64,000 bases of DNA from Candidatus Galacturonatibacter soehngenii (GTDB taxonomy: Bacteria; Bacillota; Clostridia; Lachnospirales; Lachnospiraceae), in the NCBI RefSeq assembly GCF_008830185.1, contig NZ_WAGX01000003.1:344535-408534 (forward strand), in the 5' to 3' direction. The notes under the pieces are model-generated. The model was not told the origin of the DNA. It did not search any database and was given only the letters and a program-made list of their open reading frames with translations. Of the stretch, positions 35,784 to 44,632 are shown piece after piece (the first letter of the stretch is position 1; each line of letters opens with the position of its first letter). Both the position numbers and the translations under genes were made by a program.

Positions 35784-37858
35784 GACTTGGAATGTTTCTT
35801 GGAGACCGATACGAAATATTAGAGCAAATTGGTTCAGGCGGAATGTCTGATGTATATAAAGGAAAAGATCATAAATTAAATCGTTTCGTTGCTATTAAAG
35901 TTTTAAAGAATGAATATAGCAATGATAAAAACTTCGTAAGCAAATTTAGAATTGAAGCACAGTCAGCGGCAGGACTTGCACATCCAAATATTGTTAATGT
36001 TTATGATGTTGGTGAAGAAGAAGGAATTCATTATATTGTAATGGAGCTAGTTGAGGGAATTACCTTAAAAAATTATATCCATAAAAAAGGTAAATTATCC
36101 GTAAAAGAAGCAATTAGTATTGCGATTCAGATGTCGATGGGAATTGAAGCAGCACATAACAATCACATCATTCATAGGGATATAAAACCGCAAAATATTA
36201 TCATATCAAGAGATGGAAAGGTAAAAGTAACTGATTTTGGTATCGCTAGAGCCGCTTCTTCCAATACCATTTCTTCTAATGTGATGGGCTCTGTTCATTA
36301 TACGTCACCAGAACAAGCAAGAGGCGGCTACAGTGATGAGAAAAGTGATATCTATTCACTTGGAATCACCATTTATGAAATGCTTACAGGAAGGGTACCT
36401 TTTGATGGAGAAAATACGGTTGCAGTAGCGATTAAACATATTCAAGATGAGATGGATTCACCACGGATATATTCTCCAGAAATTCCGATTAGTTTGGAAA
36501 AGATTGTATTTAAGTGTACACAAAAAAGAGCAGACCGACGTTATACTAATATGACAGAAGTAATTTCTGATTTGAAACAATCTTTAATCAATCCCGAGGA
36601 AGACTTTGTAAAAATTGTTCCAGAAGAAAACTATGAAAAAACAATTATGATTACCGATGATGAAAGAGGTAAGATTAAAAATGAAGCAGGTAAGATAGGA
36701 TATGATAACAGAAAAAAAGAGATACCTGTAAAAAAAATCGAAGAGGATGAGGAATTATATGAAGAAGGGGATGAGGAAGAAGACTTAGAAGACTCAGAAG
36801 ATATGAATCCTACCTTGGAAAAGATTATGAATGTTCTTGGAATTGTTGCAGCTATTATTATTGCATGTATTGCGCTTTACATTGCGGCCAAAGCACTAGG
36901 CGTATTTAATGGTTTTGGAAGTAGTGCATCAAAAAAAGATAAGGTAAAGCAAACAACCGAGCAAGAAGCGACAGAACAAGTTGAAATGATAAAGATAGTG
37001 GGAAAAACATTAGAAGAGGCGAAGAAGGAGTTAAATGCAATTGGCCTTGGAATTAAAGATTCCTCATATGAAAATTCTGATATATATGAATCGGGTTATG
37101 TGATTGCTCAAGATGTAGAAGAAGGAAAAAAGATAGATAAAAATACTACCATTAATGTTACCGTTAGTACGGGAGAAAAAACATTTGAATTGCCAGACGT
37201 AGCTGGGCAGGACTCAAATCAGGCAATTAAAACACTTGAGAGTCAATATGAACTAAAGGTTACAACAGATGAGGATTACAGTCAGTCAGTAGCAAAAGGA
37301 AATGTGATTTCTACAACGCCGAGTGCAGGGACATCTGTGAAAAAGGGTAGCGAAGTTAAAGTGATAGTAAGCAGAGGGAAAAAAATCAATGAAGTAGAGG
37401 TACCAGATATTATAGAAATGTCGGAAGCAGCGGCAAAGTCAGCGATTAAATCAGCGGGCCTAAGTGTGGGTACAATAACATCAGTTTATAGTGCAAAGAT
37501 TGCAGAAGGTTATGTTGTTACACAAGGATATAAAAAAGGTGATTTAGTCGATGAAGGCACTGCAGTTGATTTTACAGTAAGTATGGGGCCAGAGACAGAT
37601 ACTTCGAATGAGCAATATATAGGAACGATACGGATTGAGAAGTCAGATTTACCAGAAGAATTTACAGAGGGTACATTAAGGCTTGATTTGACACAAAACG
37701 GAAAGACAAAAACGGTAGTGGAAGAAGACGTATCCTCCTCTGAATTTCCTTATACACGTCAAATTACAGGAGAAAGTGGAGTAACAACAGGAACCGTCAA
37801 GATGTATATTGATGGTGTTGCGGTGGATGGAACTTTCACCATTACATTTTCGGAATAG
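35777..37858 (+). CDS. prkC: PASTA-domain Ser/Thr protein kinase
   Basis: A 693-residue membrane kinase. The cytoplasmic kinase domain (residues ~12-270) has IGSGGMSDVYKG, HRDIKPQNIII and DFGIARA. An acidic juxtamembrane linker (EEDEELYEEGDEEEDLED) leads to one membrane span near residues 350-372. Three PASTA repeats follow outside, then a C-terminal beta-rich tail. PrkC relatives sense peptidoglycan fragments and control growth and spore germination. Partnered with PrpC upstream. Confidence 0.96.
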   Translation: MLRLGMFLGDRYEILEQIGSGGMSDVYKGKDHKLNRFVAIKVLKNEYSNDKNFVSKFRIEAQSAAGLAHPNIVNVYDVGEEEGIHYIVMELVEGITLKNYIHKKGKLSVKEAISIAIQMSMGIEAAHNNHIIHRDIKPQNIIISRDGKVKVTDFGIARAASSNTISSNVMGSVHYTSPEQARGGYSDEKSDIYSLGITIYEMLTGRVPFDGENTVAVAIKHIQDEMDSPRIYSPEIPISLEKIVFKCTQKRADRRYTNMTEVISDLKQSLINPEEDFVKIVPEENYEKTIMITDDERGKIKNEAGKIGYDNRKKEIPVKKIEEDEELYEEGDEEEDLEDSEDMNPTLEKIMNVLGIVAAIIIACIALYIAAKALGVFNGFGSSASKKDKVKQTTEQEATEQVEMIKIVGKTLEEAKKELNAIGLGIKDSSYENSDIYESGYVIAQDVEEGKKIDKNTTINVTVSTGEKTFELPDVAGQDSNQAIKTLESQYELKVTTDEDYSQSVAKGNVISTTPSAGTSVKKGSEVKVIVSRGKKINEVEVPDIIEMSEAAAKSAIKSAGLSVGTITSVYSAKIAEGYVVTQGYKKGDLVDEGTAVDFTVSMGPETDTSNEQYIGTIRIEKSDLPEEFTEGTLRLDLTQNGKTKTVVEEDVSSSEFPYTRQITGESGVTTGTVKMYIDGVAVDGTFTITFSE

Positions 37859-37864
37859 GATTAT

Positions 37865-38743
37865 ATGGAAGGAAAAATAATAAAAGGAATAGCAGGTTTT
37901 TATTACGTTCACACAAAAACAAATAAAATCTATGAATGCAAAGCGAAAGGTGTCTTTCGAAAAAATAAAATAAAACCACTGGTAGGAGATAATGTAATTA
38001 TCGATATCCTAGATGAAAAAGAAGAAAAAGGAAACATCATTTCTGTTTTAGAGCGACAAAATGAATTGGTTCGGCCAGCGGTAGCAAATATTGATCAAGC
38101 ATTGGTGATTTTTGCTGTTGCTAAGCCCAATCCCAATTTTAATTTGCTAGATCGCTTTCTTATTATGATGGAGAAACAAAATGTAAAAACAATTATTTGT
38201 TTTAACAAAAAAGACATTGCAACACAAAAGGAATTAGAATTGTTAAAAGATACCTATATTCGTTGTGGATATCATATTGTTTTTACAAGTGCTAAATTCG
38301 AAGATGGGATGGAAAAAATAAGAGAATTAATCAAGGGAAGAACAACTGCTGTCGCAGGACCATCAGGAGTTGGTAAATCTTCTCTTATTAATGTGCTTCA
38401 ACCAAAAGCATTGATGGAGACAGGTGCAATCAGTGAGAAAATTGATCGCGGAAAACATACCACAAGACACTCGGAGCTTATATGGATCGAAGAAAATACC
38501 TATATTATGGATACCCCTGGATTTAGTTCTTTGTACATTGATGATTTAGAAAAAGAAGAATTAAAGGATTATTTTCCTGAGTTTATAGAATATCAAGATG
38601 GATGTAAATTCCAAGGATGTATGCATGTGAATGAACCAAAATGTATGGTGAAACACGCACTTGATGAGGGGAAAATCAGTCAGATTCGCTATAACAATTA
38701 TGTTGAAATGTTTCATGAACTAAAAGATAAAAGGAGATACTAA
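37865..38743 (+). CDS. rsgA: Ribosome small-subunit-dependent GTPase A
   Basis: A 292-residue circularly permuted GTPase in 30S maturation. An N-terminal OB fold is followed by G motifs in permuted order (FNKKD, then GPSGVGKSSLIN, then DTPGF). The C-terminal zinc knuckle is CKFQGCMHVNEPKC. It follows prkC by 6 bp in the standard Firmicute order. Confidence 0.97.
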   Translation: MEGKIIKGIAGFYYVHTKTNKIYECKAKGVFRKNKIKPLVGDNVIIDILDEKEEKGNIISVLERQNELVRPAVANIDQALVIFAVAKPNPNFNLLDRFLIMMEKQNVKTIICFNKKDIATQKELELLKDTYIRCGYHIVFTSAKFEDGMEKIRELIKGRTTAVAGPSGVGKSSLINVLQPKALMETGAISEKIDRGKHTTRHSELIWIEENTYIMDTPGFSSLYIDDLEKEELKDYFPEFIEYQDGCKFQGCMHVNEPKCMVKHALDEGKISQIRYNNYVEMFHELKDKRRY

Positions 38744-38745
38744 CT

Positions 38746-39411
38746 ATGTTAAAACTATCACCGTCAATTCTTGCGGCCGATTTTAAAAATCTATCCGAGG
38801 ATATCATTAAGGCAGATCAAGGAGGAGCGCAGTATATTCATATTGATGTAATGGATGGAGATTTTGTACCAAGTATTTCTCTTGGTATGCCTGTGATTCA
38901 ATCGATTCGAAGTTGTACCGATAAAGTATTTGATGTGCACTTGATGGTAAGTAATCCTGAAAGATATATCGATGACTTTGTTGAAGTTGGTGCAGACATC
39001 ATTACAATTCATGCTGAGGCTTGTAAGCACATTGACAGAACACTCAATTATATCAAGCAAAAAGGAATCAAGGCAGGAATTGCATTGAATCCAGCCACTC
39101 CATTATCCGCATTGGATTACGTTCTAGAGCTAGCAGATATGATATTAATTATGACAGTGAATCCAGGATTTGGTGGACAAGTCTTTATTGATGGAATGCT
39201 TCAAAAGGTGTCTACGCTTAGAGAGATGTTAAACAAAAAAGGTCTGAATACAGATATTCAGGTAGATGGAGGCATCACACTTAGTAATGTAAGTCAAATA
39301 ATACAGGCAGGCGCTAATGTAATTGTCGCGGGGTCAGCCATCTTTAACGGGGATATTAAAGAGAATACCCAATCATTTATTCAAATTATGAAAGAGCATG
39401 AAAAAGCATGA
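38746..39411 (+). CDS. rpe: Ribulose-phosphate 3-epimerase
   Basis: A 221-residue TIM-barrel enzyme of the pentose phosphate pathway. Landmarks are LSPSILAADF, HIDVMDGDFVPSISLG, DVHLMV, VNPGFGGQ and VDGGI. It starts two bases after rsgA stops and overlaps thiN by 4 bases. Confidence 0.97.
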   Translation: MLKLSPSILAADFKNLSEDIIKADQGGAQYIHIDVMDGDFVPSISLGMPVIQSIRSCTDKVFDVHLMVSNPERYIDDFVEVGADIITIHAEACKHIDRTLNYIKQKGIKAGIALNPATPLSALDYVLELADMILIMTVNPGFGGQVFIDGMLQKVSTLREMLNKKGLNTDIQVDGGITLSNVSQIIQAGANVIVAGSAIFNGDIKENTQSFIQIMKEHEKA

Positions 39412-40058
39412 AAACACTTATCATTTCGGGTGGAAAAATAAATCAGAATTTTTTGTTGAGTTTTATGAAAGAAAATAATTTTGATACGATCATTGGTGTG
39501 GATAAAGGGATAGAGATGTGTTACCAATTAAACATTATCCCTTCTGTTTTGATGGGCGATTTTGACTCGATAAAAGAGAGTGTGTTGAAAAAATATGAAG
39601 AGACTGACATTGAAATAAAAAGATTTAAACCTGAAAAAGATGATACAGATACGCAGATGGCACTTTACTATGCGGTACAGATTGGTAGCAAAGAGATAGC
39701 AATCGTTGGAGGATTTGGAAGCAGAGTGGATCATTTGCTAGGTAATATACAAAGTCTTTGTATACCGCTTGAAAAAAATATTCTATGCTATATGGTTGAT
39801 GAAAATAATAAGGTTATGTTATTAAAAGATTCATATGAGGTGAAAAAATCAGAGCAGTTTGGAAATTACTTATCGTTACTTGCTCTTTCGAATGAAGTAA
39901 CAAAACTAACGGTAACAGGCGTTAAATACCCTCTATATGAATATACCCTAACCAACCATGCAGGTGGATTTGGCGTTAGTAATGAAATATTAAAAGAAAC
40001 AGCAAGGATAGAGTTTGATACAGGGATTTTAATTATGATACAATCAAGAGATGAATGA
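39408..40058 (+). CDS. thiN: Thiamine pyrophosphokinase
   Basis: A 216-residue enzyme converting thiamine to its diphosphate. Family signatures are GVDKGIEM, LMGDFDSI and FKPEKDDTDTQMAL, with GGFGSRVDHLLGN. Its ATGA overlaps the rpe stop. It ends the priA-thiN operon string. Confidence 0.95.
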   Translation: MKTLIISGGKINQNFLLSFMKENNFDTIIGVDKGIEMCYQLNIIPSVLMGDFDSIKESVLKKYEETDIEIKRFKPEKDDTDTQMALYYAVQIGSKEIAIVGGFGSRVDHLLGNIQSLCIPLEKNILCYMVDENNKVMLLKDSYEVKKSEQFGNYLSLLALSNEVTKLTVTGVKYPLYEYTLTNHAGGFGVSNEILKETARIEFDTGILIMIQSRDE

Positions 40059-40079
40059 GAAGCAGAAAGGAAATATCAA

Positions 40080-41177
40080 ATGAAATTAGGAATCGTTGGT
40101 TTACCAAATGTAGGAAAAAGTACGTTATTTAATTCTTTAACAAAAGCAGGAGCAGAGTCTGCAAATTATCCATTTTGTACAATCGATCCAAACATTGGAA
40201 TCGTAACTGTACCAGATGAAAGACTTACCCTTCTAGGGAATTTGTACTCGTCTAAAAAAGTCACACCTGCTGTGATAGAATTTGTTGACATAGCTGGGCT
40301 TGTAAAGGGAGCTTCAAAGGGGGAAGGACTAGGTAATCAGTTCTTATCTAATATACGTGAAGTGGATGCGATTGTTCATGTGGTTCGATGCTTTGAAGAT
40401 ACCAATGTGATTCATGTGGATGGAAATGTGAATCCATTACGAGATATCGAAACAATTAATTTAGAATTGATTTTTTCAGATATTGAAATATTAGAAAGAA
40501 GGATTGCTAAAACGAGTAAAGGAGCAAGAAATGACAAAGCCCTTGCCAAAGAACTTAATTTCTTGAACAAAATTAAAAGTCATTTAGAAGATGGGAAATT
40601 AGCAAAAAGTTTTGAAGTAAATGATGAGGAAGAAAAAGATTTCATAACTTCTTATAATCTTTTAACATACAAGCCAGTTATCTTTGCAGCAAATGTAGTA
40701 GAAGATGATCTTACTGATGATGGACAAAGCAATGAATATGTAAGTGCTGTAAGAGATTATGCAAAGGCAGAGAATAGCGAAGTATTTGTGATTTGTGCAA
40801 AAATTGAACAAGAAATTTCTGAGCTTGATGAGGAAGAAAAGAAAATGTTTTTAGAGGATCTTGGTTTGAAAGAATCAGGACTTGAAAAATTAATTAAAGC
40901 AAGTTATAGCCTTCTTGGTTTGATTAGCTATTTAACAGCTGGTGAAGATGAAACAAGAGCGTGGACCATTAAAAAAGGAACAAAGGCGCCAGGAGCGGCT
41001 GGAAAAATCCACTCTGATTTTGAAAGAGGATTTATTCGTGCAGAAGTGGTAAATTATCAAGATTTACTAAATTGTGGATCGTATTCTGCAGCAAAAGACA
41101 AAGGTCTTGTTGGCTTGGAAGGAAAGGAATATGTAGTAAAAGACGGGGATGTAATCCTATTTCGTTTTAACGTCTAA
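40080..41177 (+). CDS. ychF: Redox-regulated ATPase/GTPase YchF (Obg family)
   Basis: A 365-residue Obg-family nucleotidase that prefers ATP and associates with ribosomes. P-loop GLPNVGKSTLFNSLTKAG, then the switch region NYPFCTIDPNIG, and a C-terminal TGS domain ending DGDVILFRFNV. The ribosome site is GAAAGGAA. About 160 bp of non-coding DNA separates it from lgt. Confidence 0.97.
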   Translation: MKLGIVGLPNVGKSTLFNSLTKAGAESANYPFCTIDPNIGIVTVPDERLTLLGNLYSSKKVTPAVIEFVDIAGLVKGASKGEGLGNQFLSNIREVDAIVHVVRCFEDTNVIHVDGNVNPLRDIETINLELIFSDIEILERRIAKTSKGARNDKALAKELNFLNKIKSHLEDGKLAKSFEVNDEEEKDFITSYNLLTYKPVIFAANVVEDDLTDDGQSNEYVSAVRDYAKAENSEVFVICAKIEQEISELDEEEKKMFLEDLGLKESGLEKLIKASYSLLGLISYLTAGEDETRAWTIKKGTKAPGAAGKIHSDFERGFIRAEVVNYQDLLNCGSYSAAKDKGLVGLEGKEYVVKDGDVILFRFNV

Positions 41178-41228
41178 GAAAAATAACAGGTATTTTTGCA
41201 TACATTTTATCCAACTTTGTCAACGAAT

Positions 41229-41310
41229 CGTCGAAAATTGCAAAATATTATCAACCTCTTAAGTTTGATTTTTTAGTGGTTTAGGTTTAAAATGAATATA
41301 TAGTCGAAAA
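41229..41310 (+). promoter_or_regulatory. lgt-spo0E promoter region with two 0A-box-like sites
   Basis: A vegetative promoter, TTGATT (41265-41270)-17 bp-TAAAAT (41288-41293), lies 42 bp before lgt. CGTCGAAAA (41229-41237) and AGTCGAAAA (41302-41310) each differ by one base from the Spo0A box TGTCGAAAA. One is upstream of the -35 and the other is at the start of the transcript. The promoter is reasonable; the Spo0A sites are tentative. Confidence 0.5.
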
Positions 41311-41335
41311 CATTCGCATAGAGGAGAAATTAGTT

Positions 41336-42190
41336 ATGGAGCAATATAGTATCTCGTTTCCAAATCTAGGGATTGAGCTTAATAACGTGGGAAAGTACAT
41401 AACCGTCTTTGGATTTGACGTGGCTTACTACGGTATCATCATTGGAATAGGTATTATGGTAGGGATAATAATGACTGAGAAAGAGGCGAAGAGAACCAAT
41501 CAGCGGGTGGAGGACTATACAGACTTTGCATTGTATGCAATTGCTTTTTCAATTTTAGGAGCAAGAATTTATTATGTAGCTTTTTCTTGGGACATGTATA
41601 AAGGTGATATATTAAAGATTATCAATATAAGACAAGGTGGACTGGCTATTTATGGGGGTATTATAGGAGCAGTTATCACTTTGTCTGTTTTTTCTAAGAA
41701 AAGGCATCTTCAATTTTGGAAAATGGCAGATACTTCATGTATAGGTCTGGTGTCAGGACAAATAATAGGAAGGTGGGGGAATTTTTTTAATCGAGAAGCT
41801 TTTGGGGGATATACCAATGGCTTGCTGGCTATGAGAATTCCGATTTCTGATGTAAGATCAGGTGATATTACGCAAGAACTCATGGTTCAAGTTACAAATG
41901 GAATTAACTATATACAGGTACATCCAACATTTCTTTATGAATCACTTTGGAATTGTGGAGTATTGTTACTTATTATGTTTTATAAGAAGTATAAAAAGTT
42001 CAATGGAGAAGTATTTTTAGTTTATGTTGCTGGATATGGGTTAGGACGTTCATGGATTGAGGCTTTAAGAACAGACCAGTTATTAATTGCAAAAACTACT
42101 ATACCTGTATCGCAATTACTATCGTTAATAGCAGTGTTAGCTTCCATTTTTTTCATTATTTCAAAACGTAGAAAAGTAAATAATTCATAA
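41336..42190 (+). CDS. lgt: Prolipoprotein diacylglyceryl transferase
   Basis: A 284-residue membrane enzyme adding diacylglycerol to the lipobox cysteine of lipoproteins, for example the two binding proteins in this window. About seven spans and the family signatures RQGGLAIYGGIIG, GQIIGRWGNFFNREAFGG and HPTFLYES are seen. The ribosome site is GAGGAG. It is 14 bp from the small spo0E-like gene. Confidence 0.96.
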   Translation: MEQYSISFPNLGIELNNVGKYITVFGFDVAYYGIIIGIGIMVGIIMTEKEAKRTNQRVEDYTDFALYAIAFSILGARIYYVAFSWDMYKGDILKIINIRQGGLAIYGGIIGAVITLSVFSKKRHLQFWKMADTSCIGLVSGQIIGRWGNFFNREAFGGYTNGLLAMRIPISDVRSGDITQELMVQVTNGINYIQVHPTFLYESLWNCGVLLLIMFYKKYKKFNGEVFLVYVAGYGLGRSWIEALRTDQLLIAKTTIPVSQLLSLIAVLASIFFIISKRRKVNNS

Positions 42191-42204
42191 GAAAGGGTGA
42201 GTAG

Positions 42205-42384
42205 ATGATGGAAAACGTTATAGCTTTGAAAATTAAAATTGAAGAGGCAAGAAGACAATTGAATTCATTTGTAGCTAATAATATGGATGAAAAAGGAACC
42301 TACGAAAAAAGTGTAGAATTGGACAGGCTAATTGAAGAGTATATTAACCTGGTAGAACCCCAAAAAAATGCTTTTAGTAGGTAA
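42205..42384 (+). CDS. Spo0E-like sporulation regulator (small aspartyl-phosphatase family)
   Basis: A 59-residue protein too short for many gene finders. It has the Spo0E pattern: a first helix with IEEARRQLN, a loop, and the signature SVELDRLIEEYI. Characterised relatives dephosphorylate Spo0A~P and delay sporulation. AAAGGGTGAG precedes ATG 42205 (ATG 42208 is possible). It shares the lgt transcript and is followed by a terminator. Confidence 0.85.
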   Translation: MMENVIALKIKIEEARRQLNSFVANNMDEKGTYEKSVELDRLIEEYINLVEPQKNAFSR

Positions 42385-42484
42385 ATAAATCCAAGTATTA
42401 AAATGATTTCATTGAAAAGAAACAAATATAAATCCCTATTTAATACAAAATGAAACACAATCGTTTCACTATTCATGAATAAAG

Positions 42485-42526
42485 AGTCCTATAAAATGCT
42501 TTTATGGCGTTTTATGGGACTTTTTT
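42485..42526 (+). terminator. Terminator of the lgt-spo0E unit
   Basis: AGTCCTATAAAATGC (42485-42499) pairs with GCGTTTTATGGGACT (42507-42521), 15 bp with two GU pairs, followed by TTTTT. The remaining sequence to mraZ holds the mraZ promoter and repeats. A short TGAAAC/GTTTCA inverted repeat at 42451-42468 is unexplained. Confidence 0.88.
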
Positions 42527-42550
42527 ACTATTTCTTTTTCAAGTTTGTAC

Positions 42551-42579
42551 TTGATATTTTGCTTAAAGTAATATAAAAT
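42551..42579 (+). promoter_or_regulatory. mraZ (dcw cluster) promoter
   Basis: TTGATA (42551-42556)-17 bp-TAAAAT (42574-42579) is a good sigma-A-type promoter. It lies directly upstream of the MraZ-box repeats, so transcription would start at about the first repeat. Confidence 0.65.
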
Positions 42580-42588
42580 TAACCTATA

Positions 42589-42635
42589 AGTGGTGGAAAG
42601 TGGTACATAGTGGTACAAAATGGTAAAAAAGTGGC
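42589..42635 (+). promoter_or_regulatory. MraZ box: five phased direct repeats
   Basis: AGTGGT at 42589, 42599 and 42609, AATGGT at 42619 and AGTGGC at 42630 form five direct repeats. Four start exactly 10 bp apart and the last is 11 bp on, so all face one side of the helix. MraZ binds arrays of short TGG(G)-core direct repeats upstream of its own operon (known in E. coli and Mycoplasma). The site lies between the promoter and mraZ, fitting autoregulation. Confidence 0.82.
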
Positions 42636-42662
42636 AGACCATTTTGAAAGAAGGTGCACTAT

Positions 42663-43094
42663 ATGTTTATGGGGGAATACAACCATACAATTGACGCAAA
42701 AGGTAGACTTATCATGCCATCTAAGTTCAGAGAAGCTTTGGGAGACGAATTTGTTGTAACAAAGGGACTAGATGGGTGTCTTTTTGTATACCCTAATAAG
42801 GAATGGCAAGCCTTTGAAGAAAAACTAAGAACACTACCACTTACAAATAAAAATGCAAGGCAGTTCTCTCGTTTTTTTCTTGCCGGTGCTGCATCTTGTG
42901 AAGTAGACAAGCAGGGAAGAATTTTATTACCTAGCGTATTAAGAGAATTTGCAGAATTAGAGAAAGAAGTAGTATTAGTAGGTGTTCTAAGCAGAATAGA
43001 AATCTGGAGTAAGGATAAATGGCTTGAAAGCAATGTTTATGACGACATGGAAGAGATTGCAGAGCATATGGAGGAACTTGGATTAAGCATTTAG
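42663..43094 (+). CDS. mraZ: Transcriptional regulator MraZ
   Basis: A 143-residue protein with two AbrB-like repeats. The first contains [20 protein letters not shown] and the second [21 protein letters not shown], each with the DxxGR signature. ATG 42663 follows GAAAGAAGG; a GTG at 42654 is also in frame. It is the first gene of the dcw cluster and likely represses it through the upstream repeats. Confidence 0.96.
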   Translation: MFMGEYNHTIDAKGRLIMPSKFREALGDEFVVTKGLDGCLFVYPNKEWQAFEEKLRTLPLTNKNARQFSRFFLAGAASCEVDKQGRILLPSVLREFAELEKEVVLVGVLSRIEIWSKDKWLESNVYDDMEEIAEHMEELGLSI

Positions 43095-43136
43095 TGTCCT
43101 ATCTGTACGAAAAGAATCGCACAAACGGAGGAAAAT

Positions 43137-44075
43137 ATGGATTTTAAGCATAAATCAGTACTATTAGATGAAACAATAGAAGGCTTAGGAATAAAACCTA
43201 ACGGAATTTATGTAGACGGCACATTAGGTGGCGGTGGACATGCCTACGAAGTATGTTCAAAGTTAGGAGAAAATGGAAGATTTATTGGAATTGACCAAGA
43301 TGATGCTGCAATAAAAGCAGCTGGTGAAAGGTTAAAGGAATTTAAAGATAAAGTTACAATTGTTCGAGATAATTATAGTAATATGAAGCAAGTGCTTCAT
43401 AATCTTTCGATAGATAAAGTGGATGGGATTGTACTTGATTTGGGAGTATCTTCCTACCAGTTAGATACAGCAGACAGAGGATTTTCTTATATGTCTGATG
43501 CACCTCTTGATATGAGAATGGATCAAAGACAAGAGCTGACTGCCAAAGATATTGTTAACCAATATAGCGAGATGCAGTTATATTATATTATCAAAGATTT
43601 TGGTGAAGATAAATTTGCGAAAAATATAGCAAAGCATATCGTAAGGGCAAGAGAATTAAAGGAAATCGAAACAACAGGGGAGCTCTCAGAGATAATAAAA
43701 GCTGCGATTCCTATGAAACAGCGTCTAACTGGAGGTCATCCAGCTAAGAAAACATTTCAGGCAATTCGAATTGAATTGAACAAAGAATTAGAAGTACTTA
43801 AGAACTCTCTAGATGACATGATAGAAATATTAAATAACGAGGGAAGGATTTGTGTTATTACATTTCATTCCCTTGAGGATCGAATCGTTAAGAATATATT
43901 TAGGAAGAATGAGAATCCTTGTACTTGTCCAAGTGATTTTCCAGTATGTATATGTGGAAAACAATCAAAAGGAAAAGTCATTACAAGGAAACCAATTTTA
44001 CCTAGTGAATTGGAAATTGAAGAAAATAAACGTTCAAAAAGTTCAAAGCTCAGAGTATTTGAACGCATTGGATAG
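43137..44075 (+). CDS. rsmH: 16S rRNA m4C1402 methyltransferase
   Basis: A 312-residue SAM methyltransferase with [13 protein letters not shown], the SAM loop [24 protein letters not shown] and [17 protein letters not shown]. The ribosome site is GGAGG. Second gene of the dcw cluster, as in most bacteria. Confidence 0.97.
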   Translation: MDFKHKSVLLDETIEGLGIKPNGIYVDGTLGGGGHAYEVCSKLGENGRFIGIDQDDAAIKAAGERLKEFKDKVTIVRDNYSNMKQVLHNLSIDKVDGIVLDLGVSSYQLDTADRGFSYMSDAPLDMRMDQRQELTAKDIVNQYSEMQLYYIIKDFGEDKFAKNIAKHIVRARELKEIETTGELSEIIKAAIPMKQRLTGGHPAKKTFQAIRIELNKELEVLKNSLDDMIEILNNEGRICVITFHSLEDRIVKNIFRKNENPCTCPSDFPVCICGKQSKGKVITRKPILPSELEIEENKRSKSSKLRVFERIG

Positions 44076-44090
44076 TAAGGGGGATTGGTT

Positions 44091-44606
44091 ATGTCGCGTC
44101 AGACAGGTAGAAGAAAAGAATCAGCAATCAAATCGCGAAATGTAAATACGTCAGCATATCAGTATGGAAATACCGTTAGACAGTTTCAGGTCATTCCAAA
44201 CCAATATGATACGTCTGAAATGGACAAACCTAAGTTAAGTAATAGTACGAGAAAAAACAGAGAAAAAGCATTAAATATGAATTTTGGGTATGTAATGTTT
44301 TTGGCAATCGCAGCTATAGTTACATTAGTTGTTTGTATTTCATATTTAAGGCTTCAAGCTGAAACAACCCACAGAGTAAAAAACATATCTTCCTTAGAAA
44401 AGGAAGTTGCTGATTTGCGTTCTGATAACGATGAAACCTACAACAGAATTAATAATTCAATTGATTTAGAGCATATAAAGCAAGTAGCTTTGGAAGAAAT
44501 TGGGATGGTTTATGCATCAGAGGATCAAGTTGTATTGTATGATAACCAAGAAAGTGATTATGTAAGACAATATAGTGATATTCCTAAGGCAAAACCTTCT
44601 AAATAG
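44091..44606 (+). CDS. ftsL: Cell division protein FtsL (septum formation initiator-like)
   Basis: A 171-residue single-pass membrane protein. A long basic cytoplasmic tail (~60 residues) precedes the span MFLAIAAIVTLVVCISYL. A short extracellular coiled coil (ISSLEKEVADLRSDNDETYNRIN) follows. The position between rsmH and the first PBP is the ftsL slot. Sequence is poorly conserved, as is normal for FtsL. ATG 44091 behind AAGGGGG. Confidence 0.85.
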   Translation: MSRQTGRRKESAIKSRNVNTSAYQYGNTVRQFQVIPNQYDTSEMDKPKLSNSTRKNREKALNMNFGYVMFLAIAAIVTLVVCISYLRLQAETTHRVKNISSLEKEVADLRSDNDETYNRINNSIDLEHIKQVALEEIGMVYASEDQVVLYDNQESDYVRQYSDIPKAKPSK

Positions 44607-44632
44607 TAGAACTAATAAAGTAGGTGACTTCA

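Noticed and set aside
42589-42635. Short repeats considered as a CRISPR fragment
   Set aside because: Units of 6 bp at 10-bp steps are far too short and regular; the position before mraZ explains them as an MraZ box.
42659-43033. 124-residue open frame antisense to mraZ
   Set aside because: Opposite a conserved gene, no recognisable domain; a coding shadow.
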